Source of the DNA: Balneola sp. MJW-20
GTDB lineage: Bacteria; Bacteroidota; Rhodothermia; Balneolales; Balneolaceae
DNA: 64,000 nt
Direction of reading: 5' to 3'
Assembly (NCBI RefSeq): GCF_040811775.1
Contig: NZ_JBFNXW010000001.1
Coordinates: forward strand, 310,001 to 374,000
Shown: positions 1 through 8,274 of the stretch, in pieces
How positions within the stretch are numbered: position 1 is the stretch's first letter
Layout: the number at the start of each line of letters is the position of its first letter
The notes under the pieces: model-generated
What the model saw: the letters and a program-made list of their open reading frames with translations, nothing else
What the model was told of the DNA's origin: nothing
Database searches by the model: none
Made by a program: the position numbers and the translations under genes

Positions 1-438
1 GTCTGTTTCTCCAAAGGACTGGGTGCCCCGGTAGGATCCATGTTACTGGGATCAGAGGAAATGATCCGCAAAGCAAGACGCTACAGAAAAATGTGGGGAG
101 GAGGGATGCGGCAGGTGGGACTACTTGCAGCTGCGGCAGAATATGCCCTGGATAACCACTGGAAGCATATGGAACAGGATCATAAAAATGCGAGAATGGT
201 CGCCGAGGTGATAGCCGGTCTTGATGATTTCAAGGTAGATCTGAATGTTCTGGAGACCAATATCCTAATGTTCGACACGATCACGCATACAGCTGCTGAG
301 GTGTTAGAGATTTTGGATAAGGAAGGAGTAGCAATGATCCCATTTGGTCCGAATACGATCAGAGCTACATTTCACTTCCAGGTAAGCAGAGAAGAAGTTG
401 AAGAAGTAATTTCAATACTTAAGAATAATTTCCATTGA
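1..438 (+). CDS. ltaE: Low-specificity L-threonine aldolase, C-terminal part
   Basis: This PLP enzyme cleaves L-threonine or L-allo-threonine to glycine and acetaldehyde in the cytoplasm. The gene is cut by the window start: the frame is open from base 1 and ends with TGA at 436-438, leaving about 145 residues. The visible part begins with the family's PLP-lysine segment (FSKGLGAPVGS, lysine codon at 13-15), followed by the RKxWGGGMRQ segment and the conserved C-terminal small domain. It is followed by a 43 nt gap and an exported protein on the same strand. The missing N-terminus prevents a length comparison. Family assignment is strong; substrate preference is inferred. Confidence 0.9.
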   Translation, partial: VCFSKGLGAPVGSMLLGSEEMIRKARRYRKMWGGGMRQVGLLAAAAEYALDNHWKHMEQDHKNARMVAEVIAGLDDFKVDLNVLETNILMFDTITHTAAEVLEILDKEGVAMIPFGPNTIRATFHFQVSREEVEEVISILKNNFH

Positions 439-481
439 GGCATACCGGATTAAGTTTCGCAGGGGATCTTATATATCCTAT

Positions 482-1318
482 ATGAAGAAGTTGCTGTCTG
501 TATTTATACTAATTGTCATTCCACTCTCTTTGAATGCTATGCAGGAAGTCAGGGGTCTTGTGGAGGATCTTTCAACAGGGGAACCTATCCCTTTTGTGAA
601 CATCGGGATCATCAAATTATCCAGTGGCACAGTAAGTGATGAGTCTGGCAATTTTCGGTTAAATTATAAGGATGAATCTGATCGCATCACCTTCTCTGCG
701 ATCGGATATGAAGTTCGGGATATCACGGTCAGAGAGCTTAAAGACGAAGCTGTTGTGAGAATGAGTCCGGTGGTCTATGATCTTGAAGAGGTGGGAGTTG
801 AAGCCCGGGGCTATGACGATCCGAAGAATTTAGGACATGTTTTACGAAGCAGGGGGCAAAGTATTGGCTTTGGAACTACCATGCTAGGGACAGAAATCGG
901 GGGACTCATCCGGATAGATCGTGAAACAGTTATCAATTCAGCCCATTTCACTGTCAATCATATAAATAAAGCTCCATTACTCTTAAGGGTAAACCTCTAT
1001 GAATTTACCGAAGAGAAAACAGGCAGGAATCTCCTGCCTGAAAATGTGATCATAGAAGCTCCGTCTGAACCGGGACTGATCAATGTGGATCTGACAAAAT
1101 ATAATTTAAGCACTGATCAGGATGTGCTCCTGACCCTGGAATGGATCAAAGGAGTGAAAGTGGAGGGTACTCAGGGGATCACATTCCGGGCCAGGAATGT
1201 AAGACGAAGATCGAATGTCTGGTTTCGGTCTGCAAGCCTGGCGCCTTTTATGAATTTTGAAAATATTGTGGAGATGCAGATCGGCTTCTATCTGAAAGTT
1301 CAGCAGATCCGAAGATAG
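482..1318 (+). CDS. Exported protein with carboxypeptidase-regulatory-like domain
   Basis: The protein has 278 residues. Residues 1-20 form a signal peptide (MKK, hydrophobic core, cut near LNA-MQ). Residues 22-105 match the carboxypeptidase D regulatory-like (CarbopepD_reg_2) beta-sandwich common in Bacteroidota: a VRGLVEDLSTGEPIPFVNI opening, then a DESGNF turn and a FSAIGYE strand. The rest (about 110-278) is beta-rich with no TonB plug or barrel, so this is not a receptor. It probably sits at the cell surface or in the periplasm. It converges on the aminotransferase gene with a 5 nt gap. The function is unknown. Confidence 0.75.
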   Translation: MKKLLSVFILIVIPLSLNAMQEVRGLVEDLSTGEPIPFVNIGIIKLSSGTVSDESGNFRLNYKDESDRITFSAIGYEVRDITVRELKDEAVVRMSPVVYDLEEVGVEARGYDDPKNLGHVLRSRGQSIGFGTTMLGTEIGGLIRIDRETVINSAHFTVNHINKAPLLLRVNLYEFTEEKTGRNLLPENVIIEAPSEPGLINVDLTKYNLSTDQDVLLTLEWIKGVKVEGTQGITFRARNVRRRSNVWFRSASLAPFMNFENIVEMQIGFYLKVQQIRR

Positions 1319-1323
1319 AATTC

Positions 1324-2499
1324 TCAGAGCTGCTTAAGAGAATTGACCAATGCATCAATTATCCGGTCGATCTGTTCATTGGTGATCACGAGAGGCGGAA
1401 GAAATCTGACTACGGTACCGTGTGCTGCATTAGCCAGGATCTTTTGTTGGAACATTGAGTCAACAACAGGTCTGGCCGGCTGATCCAGTTCGACACCGAT
1501 CATCAGGCCAAGTCCACGTATATCCAAGACCATAGGGAATCCGGACAGCTTTTCTTTTAACTCGCTCATCATATAGGTCCCCTTTTCCCTGGCTTGCTCC
1601 AGCAGGTTTTCCTCTTTAATAATGTCTAATGCAGCCAGTGCTACATGCGTTGCAAAAGGATTACCTCCGAAAGTGGTTCCATGATCTCCGTAATCAAAGG
1701 CCTGGCTGACTTCTTCACGGGCCATTATAGCACCTATGGGGATGCCTCCGGCAAGGGCTTTAGCGGTTGCAACGATATCCGGCTGAATACCAAAATGCTC
1801 GTAAGCAAAGAATTTACCGCTTCTGCCTATACCGCACTGTACTTCATCTATGATAAGCAGAATATCCAGGTCATCGCAAAGCTGGCGGGTTTTCTGCATG
1901 AAATCATGATCGATCACATTGACCCCACCGGATCCCTGTACGGTCTCAAAGGCGATTGCCAGCGTATTTTCATCCGCTGCTTGTTTCAATGCCTCAAAGT
2001 CATTGAAAGGAACCTGCTCAAATCCTTCGGGCATTGGATCAAAACCCTCCCGGTAACTTTGCATACCCATTGCTATTGTGGTTACAGACCTTCCGTGAAA
2101 TCCTTCACTCAGGGTGATCAAGTTCCCATTTTTACCTTGCTTACGTCCCCATTTCCGGGCAAGCTTTACACAGGCTTCCATAGCCTCTACGCCGGAATTA
2201 CAGAAAAAGACACGATCCAGTCCGGAGATCTCAGCCAGCCTTTTAGCGAGTTCACTTTGAGGTTCAGAGTAATAGAAATTGGAGGCATGAAGGATCCTGT
2301 CGGATTGCTCTCGAATAGCATTCACAATTCGAGGGTGGCAGTGGCCAAGATTATTGACGGCGAGACCGGCATAGGAATCAATATATTCATTTCCTTCGGT
2401 ATCCCAGACCAGTGCCCCTTTTCCATGAGAAAGGGTGATAGGAAATCGCTTATAAACCTGAAAGTGGTACTTCTTCTCTAATTCCTGTGCATGATCCAT
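1324..2499 (-). CDS. argD: Class III aminotransferase, acetylornithine aminotransferase-like
   Basis: This PLP aminotransferase of the acetylornithine/succinylornithine (ArgD) or LysJ type has 391 residues, the usual family length. Visible landmarks are the NSGVEAMEACVKLARKW segment near residue 101, the GFHGR turn (about 133-137), the IIDEVQCGIGRSG strand carrying the PLP aspartate (about 216-228) and the PLP lysine K247 in TAKALAGGIP. One oddity is FETVQGSGGV, where the family normally has EPVQGEGGV. No other arginine or lysine genes are adjacent, so the substrate is not fixed by context. Transcription is antisense to its left neighbour. Confidence 0.85.
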   Translation of the reverse strand: MDHAQELEKKYHFQVYKRFPITLSHGKGALVWDTEGNEYIDSYAGLAVNNLGHCHPRIVNAIREQSDRILHASNFYYSEPQSELAKRLAEISGLDRVFFCNSGVEAMEACVKLARKWGRKQGKNGNLITLSEGFHGRSVTTIAMGMQSYREGFDPMPEGFEQVPFNDFEALKQAADENTLAIAFETVQGSGGVNVIDHDFMQKTRQLCDDLDILLIIDEVQCGIGRSGKFFAYEHFGIQPDIVATAKALAGGIPIGAIMAREEVSQAFDYGDHGTTFGGNPFATHVALAALDIIKEENLLEQAREKGTYMMSELKEKLSGFPMVLDIRGLGLMIGVELDQPARPVVDSMFQQKILANAAHGTVVRFLPPLVITNEQIDRIIDALVNSLKQL

Positions 2500-2535
2500 A
2501 AAGGGTGATACTCCGAGTTTATGCCTGATGAAAGA

Positions 2536-4704
2536 TCAATCTAATAACTTTAAACCGATCCTTCCGCGTTCAAGATCCAGTGAAAGAATTTCTACTTTTA
2601 TGATGTCTCCAACACTCACTACATCGTGTGGATTATCGATCCGTCTGTTCGTACTCATATTAGAGATATGAAGCAGGCCGTCCTGCTTAACGCCAATGTC
2701 GACAAAGGCGCCAAAATCTACCACATTTCTCACGGTTCCTTCCATGGTCTGACCGGCTGTCAGATCTTCCATCTTCATGATATCACTACGCAGTAAAGGT
2801 TTAGGCAGTGATTCGCGGGGATCTCTTCCCGGCTTTTGAAGGTTTTCGATGATCAGTTCAAGGGTTGGGACTCCCACACCGATCTTCCCGGCAATAGTAT
2901 TAAGATCTGCATCCCGGAAGATGGAATCGATCCGGTCTTTTTCGGTACTCAGTCTTTCCAGATCAATATTAAAGAGATTGCATAATTTTTCAGTTTTCTC
3001 ATAGCTCTCCGGATGAATTGCCGTGTTATCTAAAGGATTTACAGATTCGGGTATTCGCATAAAGCCTGCAGCCTGCTGAAATCGGAAATCACCAACTCCT
3101 TCGATCTCCCTGATCTCATCTCTGGATCTGAAGATTCCTTTCTCTTCTCTTTGTTTGACAATATTAGAGGCCACTCTTTTACTGAGGCCCGAGATATGTG
3201 ACAGAAGAGGAGCGGATGCCGTATTCAGGTTCACTCCGACCTCATTCACGCAACTTTCAACCACATCATCCAGTTTAGAGCCCAGCTGAGACTGATTTAC
3301 ATCATGCTGATATAATCCCACACCGATCGATTTAGGGTCGATCTTTACCAGTTCTGCCAGCGGATCCTGTACTCTTCGTGCAATAGATATATTACCGCGC
3401 TGGGCAGCATCAAGATCCGGGAATTCTTCCCTGGCAACTTTGGAGGCTGAATAAACGGATGCTCCGGCCTCGTTTACGATCAGGTAGTTGAGCTCACGAT
3501 CAGACTTTTTCTTATTTAGCAGGTCAGCAATAAACTGTTCTGTTTCACGACTGGCCGTACCGTTGCCAATGGCGATCAGATCTATATCATATTTTTTTAA
3601 CAGGCTTTCAATCTTATGCTCGGCTTCAGCTACTTTATTATGAGGCGGTGTAGGGTAGATCGTTGTGCCATCCAGATATTTTCCGGTTTGATCGATCACG
3701 GCAACTTTACAGCCTGTCCTGAATGCCGGATCAATTCCCATGATCATTTTATGATCCAAAGGGGGCTGCATAAGCAGATTCTGTAAATTGGTTGCAAAAG
3801 TTTCAATGGCATGGGCATCAGCCATATCTGTTAATTCATTTCTGAGTTCTCTCTCCAGCGAAGGAAAAAGAAGTCTTTTATAACCATCTTCGACAGCATC
3901 CTGCAAATATTCGGTAAAGATACTCCGGTCATTTTTGATGACGATATCGTCGATCGTCTCCAGTGTTCTTTCTTCCCACAATTCTGTATGAACAAAGAGG
4001 GCATTTTCTTTTTCACCCCGGTTGATAGCCAGAACCTGGTGAGCTTTCAGGTGTTTAGCTTTACCCGAAAATTCATAATAATCTTCGAAATTTGTTCTTT
4101 CTTTGAGAGCAGGATTCTTTTTAGTGGTTATGGTTGCATGTTCTTTAAAGATCACCCGAAGTTGTTCTCTCACCTCAATGCTTTCATTAATCCATTCGGC
4201 AACAATATCGGTGGCTCCCTTAAAAGCATCCTCCGTGTTCAGAACCTCGAGCTCTTCATTTATGAATTCCTTCGCACGTGCTTCCGGATCTCCTTCGGTG
4301 ATCTCCTGATCCCAGATCATTGCTGCAAGTGGTTCAAGACCTTTTTCTTTAGCCTTGTCGCCGCGTGTTTTTCTTTTTTGTTTGTAAGGGAGGTAGAGAT
4401 CTTCCAGCACTTTAATATCGGTACAGGCTTCTATCTTTTGTTTTAATTCATCTGATAATTTACCCTGTTCCTCAATGCTTTTGAGGATAGTGTCTTTTCT
4501 GGAAAGCAGGTTTTTATGCTGTTCTACTGCATCACGGATCTCCCGAAGCTGCTCTTCATCCAGTCCGCCGGTTGCCTCTTTTCGATATCTTGCCAGAAAG
4601 GGTATAGTTGCGCCGTCTTCAATAAAATCAGCGACGGTCTTAATCTGTTTTGATGAATAATTTAACTGCTTGCTCAGGTAGTTAATTGTTTGCTGCACGT
4701 CCAA
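2536..4704 (-). CDS. tex: Tex-family RNA-binding transcription accessory protein
   Basis: This cytoplasmic Tex-like protein has 722 residues. The N-terminal helical region carries the family signature IPFLARYRKEATGGLDE (about 34-50). A YqgF/RNase H-like domain begins at MGIDPAFRTGCKVAVID. A helix-hairpin-helix region contains VNLNTASAPLLSHISGLS, and an S1 domain fills residues 651-722. The start is a TTG codon, as a stop lies two codons upstream and no early in-frame ATG exists; GTG at residue 3 is an alternative. Tex proteins bind nucleic acids and affect transcription; the exact role is not settled. An AT-rich region separates it from the divergent YceI gene. Confidence 0.92.
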   Translation of the reverse strand: MDVQQTINYLSKQLNYSSKQIKTVADFIEDGATIPFLARYRKEATGGLDEEQLREIRDAVEQHKNLLSRKDTILKSIEEQGKLSDELKQKIEACTDIKVLEDLYLPYKQKRKTRGDKAKEKGLEPLAAMIWDQEITEGDPEARAKEFINEELEVLNTEDAFKGATDIVAEWINESIEVREQLRVIFKEHATITTKKNPALKERTNFEDYYEFSGKAKHLKAHQVLAINRGEKENALFVHTELWEERTLETIDDIVIKNDRSIFTEYLQDAVEDGYKRLLFPSLERELRNELTDMADAHAIETFATNLQNLLMQPPLDHKMIMGIDPAFRTGCKVAVIDQTGKYLDGTTIYPTPPHNKVAEAEHKIESLLKKYDIDLIAIGNGTASRETEQFIADLLNKKKSDRELNYLIVNEAGASVYSASKVAREEFPDLDAAQRGNISIARRVQDPLAELVKIDPKSIGVGLYQHDVNQSQLGSKLDDVVESCVNEVGVNLNTASAPLLSHISGLSKRVASNIVKQREEKGIFRSRDEIREIEGVGDFRFQQAAGFMRIPESVNPLDNTAIHPESYEKTEKLCNLFNIDLERLSTEKDRIDSIFRDADLNTIAGKIGVGVPTLELIIENLQKPGRDPRESLPKPLLRSDIMKMEDLTAGQTMEGTVRNVVDFGAFVDIGVKQDGLLHISNMSTNRRIDNPHDVVSVGDIIKVEILSLDLERGRIGLKLLD

Positions 4705-4759
4705 TATTTATATGAGGTATGGGTTAGAATTCAGAAAATACACACTCTTAATTTTATTT

Positions 4760-4776
4760 ATCAAAATAATTTTGAT
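4760..4776. promoter_or_regulatory. Perfect 17-bp palindrome in the tex/yceI divergent region
   Basis: The bases read ATCAAAAT-A-ATTTTGAT, two perfect 8-bp arms around one base. A second inverted repeat, AACTTC-TT-GAAGTT, lies at 4806-4819. Both lie between divergent start codons (4704 and 4916), as operators do. No binding protein can be named from sequence alone. Confidence 0.4.
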
Positions 4777-4915
4777 TATGTTTTGTCGGTAAGTAGCTGT
4801 ATAACAACTTCTTGAAGTTATATATGAAATTAATGATATATGCTTCATTATTTCTTCATCTAGCATGGGTTACTTACTGACGCATCCTTCATAAAAATAA
4901 AAATCGGAGGTCGAT

Positions 4916-5473
4916 ATGAAGCAAGCGATGCTGATAATAATTATGACGCTAATCTCAAGTCCATTGATCGCGCAAACTTATACGATTGCGCAACCGGAAA
5001 GTGAAGTAACAATTTCCGGAACATCTACTCTTCATGACTGGGAATCAGTTGCAGAAGAATTCACCGGAGAAGCAACTTTCACTATGGAAGATGGCAGCCT
5101 CACCGGAATTCAAAGCCTGGTTTTCACCGTGGTTGTAGATCAGATCAAAAGCGGCAAGGGAATGATGGATAAAAAGACAAAAGGTGCATTAAAGGAGAAA
5201 AAAAACCCTGAGATCACATTTAATCTATCCGAAGTTTCTGAGATGAGCGCCGACTCCATTATGGCAAATGGTGAACTCACCATAGCCGGAGTAACCAAGA
5301 CGGTCCAGATCAAAGCAGCCTATATGGTTAACGACGACGGCTCTGTGACTTTCAACGGTACACAACCAATCAATATGACAGACTACGAAGTAGATCCGCC
5401 AACAGCTATGCTGGGTTCTATTAAGACCGGTGAAGATGTTCAGGTCCACTTTGCAGCAAAATTTATACAATAA
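4916..5473 (+). CDS. YceI-family periplasmic protein
   Basis: The protein has 185 residues. It starts with a signal peptide ending at IAQ (about residue 19) and is followed by a YceI/lipocalin-like beta-barrel with the STLHDWE opening, the IKSGKGMMDKK segment and the terminal TAMLGSIKTGEDVQVHF strand. YceI proteins bind isoprenoid-type lipids in a hydrophobic pocket; the ligand here is unknown. A good ribosome-binding site (CGGAGG, 4905-4910) lies five bases before the ATG, unusual for this window. The porin-like gene starts 26 nt downstream, so the two are probably co-transcribed. A second YceI gene lies on the other side of that porin. Confidence 0.88.
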   Translation: MKQAMLIIIMTLISSPLIAQTYTIAQPESEVTISGTSTLHDWESVAEEFTGEATFTMEDGSLTGIQSLVFTVVVDQIKSGKGMMDKKTKGALKEKKNPEITFNLSEVSEMSADSIMANGELTIAGVTKTVQIKAAYMVNDDGSVTFNGTQPINMTDYEVDPPTAMLGSIKTGEDVQVHFAAKFIQ

Positions 5474-5498
5474 ATATCAACTCAACCATCCTAAGGTC

Positions 5499-6764
5499 AT
5501 GAAAAACCTAACCAAATCCTTATTTATAACTGTATTAGCCCTTGTTTTGGGCAGTAGCTACGCAGTCGCACAGATTGCTCAAGATCTTCAATTTTTCCGC
5601 CCGCCGGACAAACGCGGACTGAATGTATTTGAAGCTCCTAAAACGACAGACGTTGAATTTGAGGGATTGTATGTACGAACCGGTGGCGACTTCGCCATTC
5701 AGTTCCATGCACTTACTCAGTCCAACGATTTTGCCGCAGATCCACTGGTAGATCTTTCTAATAACTTTGCTCTGCCAACGGCTAACCTGAACTTCGACGT
5801 ACAAATCGAAAATGGACTAAGAATGCACCTGCGAACGTACCTGTCTTCTAAGCACCACTCTGAAGCATGGGTAAAAGGTGGTTATTTCCAGATAGACCGA
5901 CTCGACTTTATTGAAGAAGGCTTTGCTGAAGAATTCATGCAGAACGCCCGATTCCGTTTCGGTATGGATGAGATCAACTACGGTGACACTCATTTCAGAA
6001 GATCAGATAACGCTCGTGCGATCTTTAATCCTTTTGTAGGTAATTACATTATGGATTCATTCTCTACCGAGCCATTTGCCGAATTCAGTTACTTCGCCAA
6101 TGATATCTTTGGAGTAGTTGGTGTCAGTAATGGACGATTAAATCAGCGTCCGCTCCCTGGCGACGATGGTATTGCCATGTTTGCTAAGCTTGGATATGAC
6201 AGCCAGGTAAATGAAGACCTGAGAGTACGCCTGACCGGTTCTGTATATAACAGTACGGACAAAGGTACCCGCGACTATCTGTATAATGGTGACCGTGCCG
6301 GTGCACGTTACTATCAGCTTCTTACTGGTGAAGTTAGCGGCGACAGCGACTTCCTTCCAAGATTTAACCCAAGATTTGCTTATCAGACTGCCATTCAGTT
6401 CAACCCATTCATCAAATTCCAGGGACTGGAAGTATTTGGTGTAGTTGAATTCGTGAATAATGGTGATGATGACATTGGTGGTGGATTCAATCAGTATGGT
6501 GCAGAAGTTCTGTACAGATTTGGCGCAGACGAAGACCTTTACGTAGGTGGACGTTATAATATGGTAACCGGTGAGCAGACCGATGCTTCCGAATCCATTG
6601 ACATTACCAGACTGAACCTTGGTGCAGGATGGTTTATGACTCAAAACGTACTGGCTAAGATCGAATATGTTACCTCTACTTATGATGGTAACGGTTGGAA
6701 CGGAACCAAGTTCGAAGGCGCAGAATTTAGCGGAGTCGTTTTAGAAGCCGTCATAAGCTTCTAA
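5499..6764 (+). CDS. Outer-membrane beta-barrel (porin-like) protein
   Basis: The protein has 421 residues from the ATG at 5499. The reading frame stays open upstream, but 5499 gives a clear signal peptide (MKNLTK, hydrophobic core, AVAQ). The mature chain alternates aromatic and polar residues in strand-sized blocks and ends in ...LEAVISF, the terminal phenylalanine typical of outer-membrane barrels. It resembles the short porins of Bacteroidota, without a plug or regulatory domain. It follows a YceI gene by 26 nt and ends 20 nt before a bidirectional terminator. The transported substrate is unknown. Confidence 0.75.
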   Translation: MKNLTKSLFITVLALVLGSSYAVAQIAQDLQFFRPPDKRGLNVFEAPKTTDVEFEGLYVRTGGDFAIQFHALTQSNDFAADPLVDLSNNFALPTANLNFDVQIENGLRMHLRTYLSSKHHSEAWVKGGYFQIDRLDFIEEGFAEEFMQNARFRFGMDEINYGDTHFRRSDNARAIFNPFVGNYIMDSFSTEPFAEFSYFANDIFGVVGVSNGRLNQRPLPGDDGIAMFAKLGYDSQVNEDLRVRLTGSVYNSTDKGTRDYLYNGDRAGARYYQLLTGEVSGDSDFLPRFNPRFAYQTAIQFNPFIKFQGLEVFGVVEFVNNGDDDIGGGFNQYGAEVLYRFGADEDLYVGGRYNMVTGEQTDASESIDITRLNLGAGWFMTQNVLAKIEYVTSTYDGNGWNGTKFEGAEFSGVVLEAVISF

Positions 6765-6783
6765 TAATACCGACCTCATAGGA

Positions 6784-6814
6784 AAAAGGCGGGTGGTGAT
6801 ACCATCCGCCTTTT
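6784..6814. terminator. Bidirectional intrinsic terminator between the porin and the second YceI gene
   Basis: A 14-bp near-perfect stem (AAAAGGCGGGTGGT at 6784-6797 and ACCATCCGCCTTTT at 6801-6814) has a three-base loop and A/T tracts on both sides. It lies between convergent genes ending at 6764 and 6837, and can serve both strands. Confidence 0.85.
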
Positions 6815-6836
6815 ACTATTTAAAGACTTTTTTGGC

Positions 6837-7448
6837 TTACTGTCCTACAATGATCAGATTAAAATCGATCACCATTTCATCCTTGATCTTGATGAGCCCG
6901 AATAGCGGAGAGGGAGGATTCAGATTAAACTCAGACATGCGGAGAGTCTTCTTACCTTTAACCTGGGTTTTATCTTCATAAAGACTAACTTCAGACAGGT
7001 CAATATCAAATTCTTTGGTAACTCCGGCCAGTTCAATATCCACTCTGGCCATTGTTGGAAGGGAATCCAGAGACTCACGTCCGTTCAATTGTTTAACATT
7101 GATCCTGATCTCCGGATATTCTTCGTGTTTCAGCGTTTTCTTGAAATCCCGATTGATCCCGCGTTTTCCGCAATTGAAATTGTCGACCTTTAAGGTGAGT
7201 GGATTGCCCTGTAATTCGACATCGGTACCCATGAAATTATATTGGTAGGAGAGGGAGTCATTTTCAAGATCATGCTCCGAAACGCAGCTGAAATCGTTTA
7301 CATTTGATTGCCCATTAATCGTTAACTTTGACTCATTCGAAAGTACAACGGAAGCGCTCTGGAATTCGGTTGTTCCCTGAGCATTAAGATCACTGAGACC
7401 TCCGAGGACAACAGGAATCAAAAGAGCAGATGAAAGAAGTTTTTTCAT
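6837..7448 (-). CDS. YceI-family exported protein, second copy
   Basis: From the ATG at 7448 the product has 203 residues; the frame extends upstream to 7481, but MKKLLSSALLIP begins the signal peptide. The mature part has the YceI pattern: a SKLTINGQSNVNDFSC opening, a central KTLKHEEYPEIRI strand, a VTKEFDIDLSEV segment and the closing LNPPSPLFGLIKIKDE. It differs from the YceI protein at 4916 by two cysteines (in NDFSCVSE and FNCGKRG) that could form a disulfide. The two are paralogues, not a recent duplication. The ligand is unknown. Confidence 0.82.
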   Translation of the reverse strand: MKKLLSSALLIPVVLGGLSDLNAQGTTEFQSASVVLSNESKLTINGQSNVNDFSCVSEHDLENDSLSYQYNFMGTDVELQGNPLTLKVDNFNCGKRGINRDFKKTLKHEEYPEIRINVKQLNGRESLDSLPTMARVDIELAGVTKEFDIDLSEVSLYEDKTQVKGKKTLRMSEFNLNPPSPLFGLIKIKDEMVIDFNLIIVGQ

Positions 7449-7503
7449 GAATCTATAACGCCTTCTAAATGTTAAAGTCACATACTATTAATATACAATT
7501 TTA

Positions 7504-8274
7504 ATGCATAAAGATTTACTGGCATCTGCTGTTGAGTTTGCGAAAATCGGTGGAGAACATACACTTAGGTATTTTGGTAAAAACCTTGAAGTAGACTTCA
7601 AATCCGATGAATCGCCGGTAACCGTCGCTGACAGAGAAACCGAAGAAATTATACGTGACATTATTGAACAACGTTTCCCGGACCACGGAATTGTGGGGGA
7701 AGAATTTGGTGCTGTACGGGAAAGATCTGACTATCAATGGATCCTGGATCCAATTGACGGCACCCGGTCTTTTATTCACGGAGTTCCTTTCTATACTACG
7801 CTGATAGGGCTTACGTACAAGAAAAAGGCTGTGGCAGGTGTTATTTATGCTCCTGCCTTACGTGAATTATGTGCTGCTGCTCAGAATATGGGAGCTACTT
7901 TGAATGGTGAGAAATGTTCAGTAAGAAATACCTCAACCTTGTCTGAGGCAACTTTTCTTACGACCGACATGACCCTGTTCCGTGAACTCGGGTATGAGAA
8001 ACTTCTGAATGCACTACTTGATAGTACCCGCTTACACAGAACCTGGGGTGATGCTTACGGACATATGATGGTAGCTACAGGCAGGGCAGATATAATGTTT
8101 GATCCGGAGCTGAATATCTGGGATGCAGCGGCTTTACTTCCGGTAATTACAGAAGCCGGAGGGATCTTCAGTGATATGGAAGGGGAAGAGACGATATCCG
8201 GAGGAAACGGGTTCTCTGCCAATACTGAATTGCATCCACAGATCATGAAAATTATAGAACAATACAGAAAATGA
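7504..8274 (+). CDS. hisN: Inositol monophosphatase-family enzyme, HisN-type histidinol-phosphatase
   Basis: The 256-residue protein belongs to the magnesium-dependent FIG/IMPase superfamily. The metal-binding motifs are present: EEFG (residues 64-67), WILDPIDGTRSF (about 80-91) and WDAAALLPVITEAGG near residue 200. The TRSF continuation and GVPFYTTLIGL favour the HisN-like histidinol-phosphatase subgroup over true inositol monophosphatase, which usually has DGTTNF. Its TGA overlaps the next gene's ATG (ATGA, 8271-8274), suggesting translational coupling to the M1-like protein. No other his genes are near, so the substrate remains inferred. Confidence 0.82.
   Translation: MHKDLLASAVEFAKIGGEHTLRYFGKNLEVDFKSDESPVTVADRETEEIIRDIIEQRFPDHGIVGEEFGAVRERSDYQWILDPIDGTRSFIHGVPFYTTLIGLTYKKKAVAGVIYAPALRELCAAAQNMGATLNGEKCSVRNTSTLSEATFLTTDMTLFRELGYEKLLNALLDSTRLHRTWGDAYGHMMVATGRADIMFDPELNIWDAAALLPVITEAGGIFSDMEGEETISGGNGFSANTELHPQIMKIIEQYRK

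Noticed and set aside
1645..2481. Long open frame (278 codons) antisense to the aminotransferase gene
   Set aside because: It is the complement of a well-supported class III aminotransferase and encodes no recognisable family or signal.
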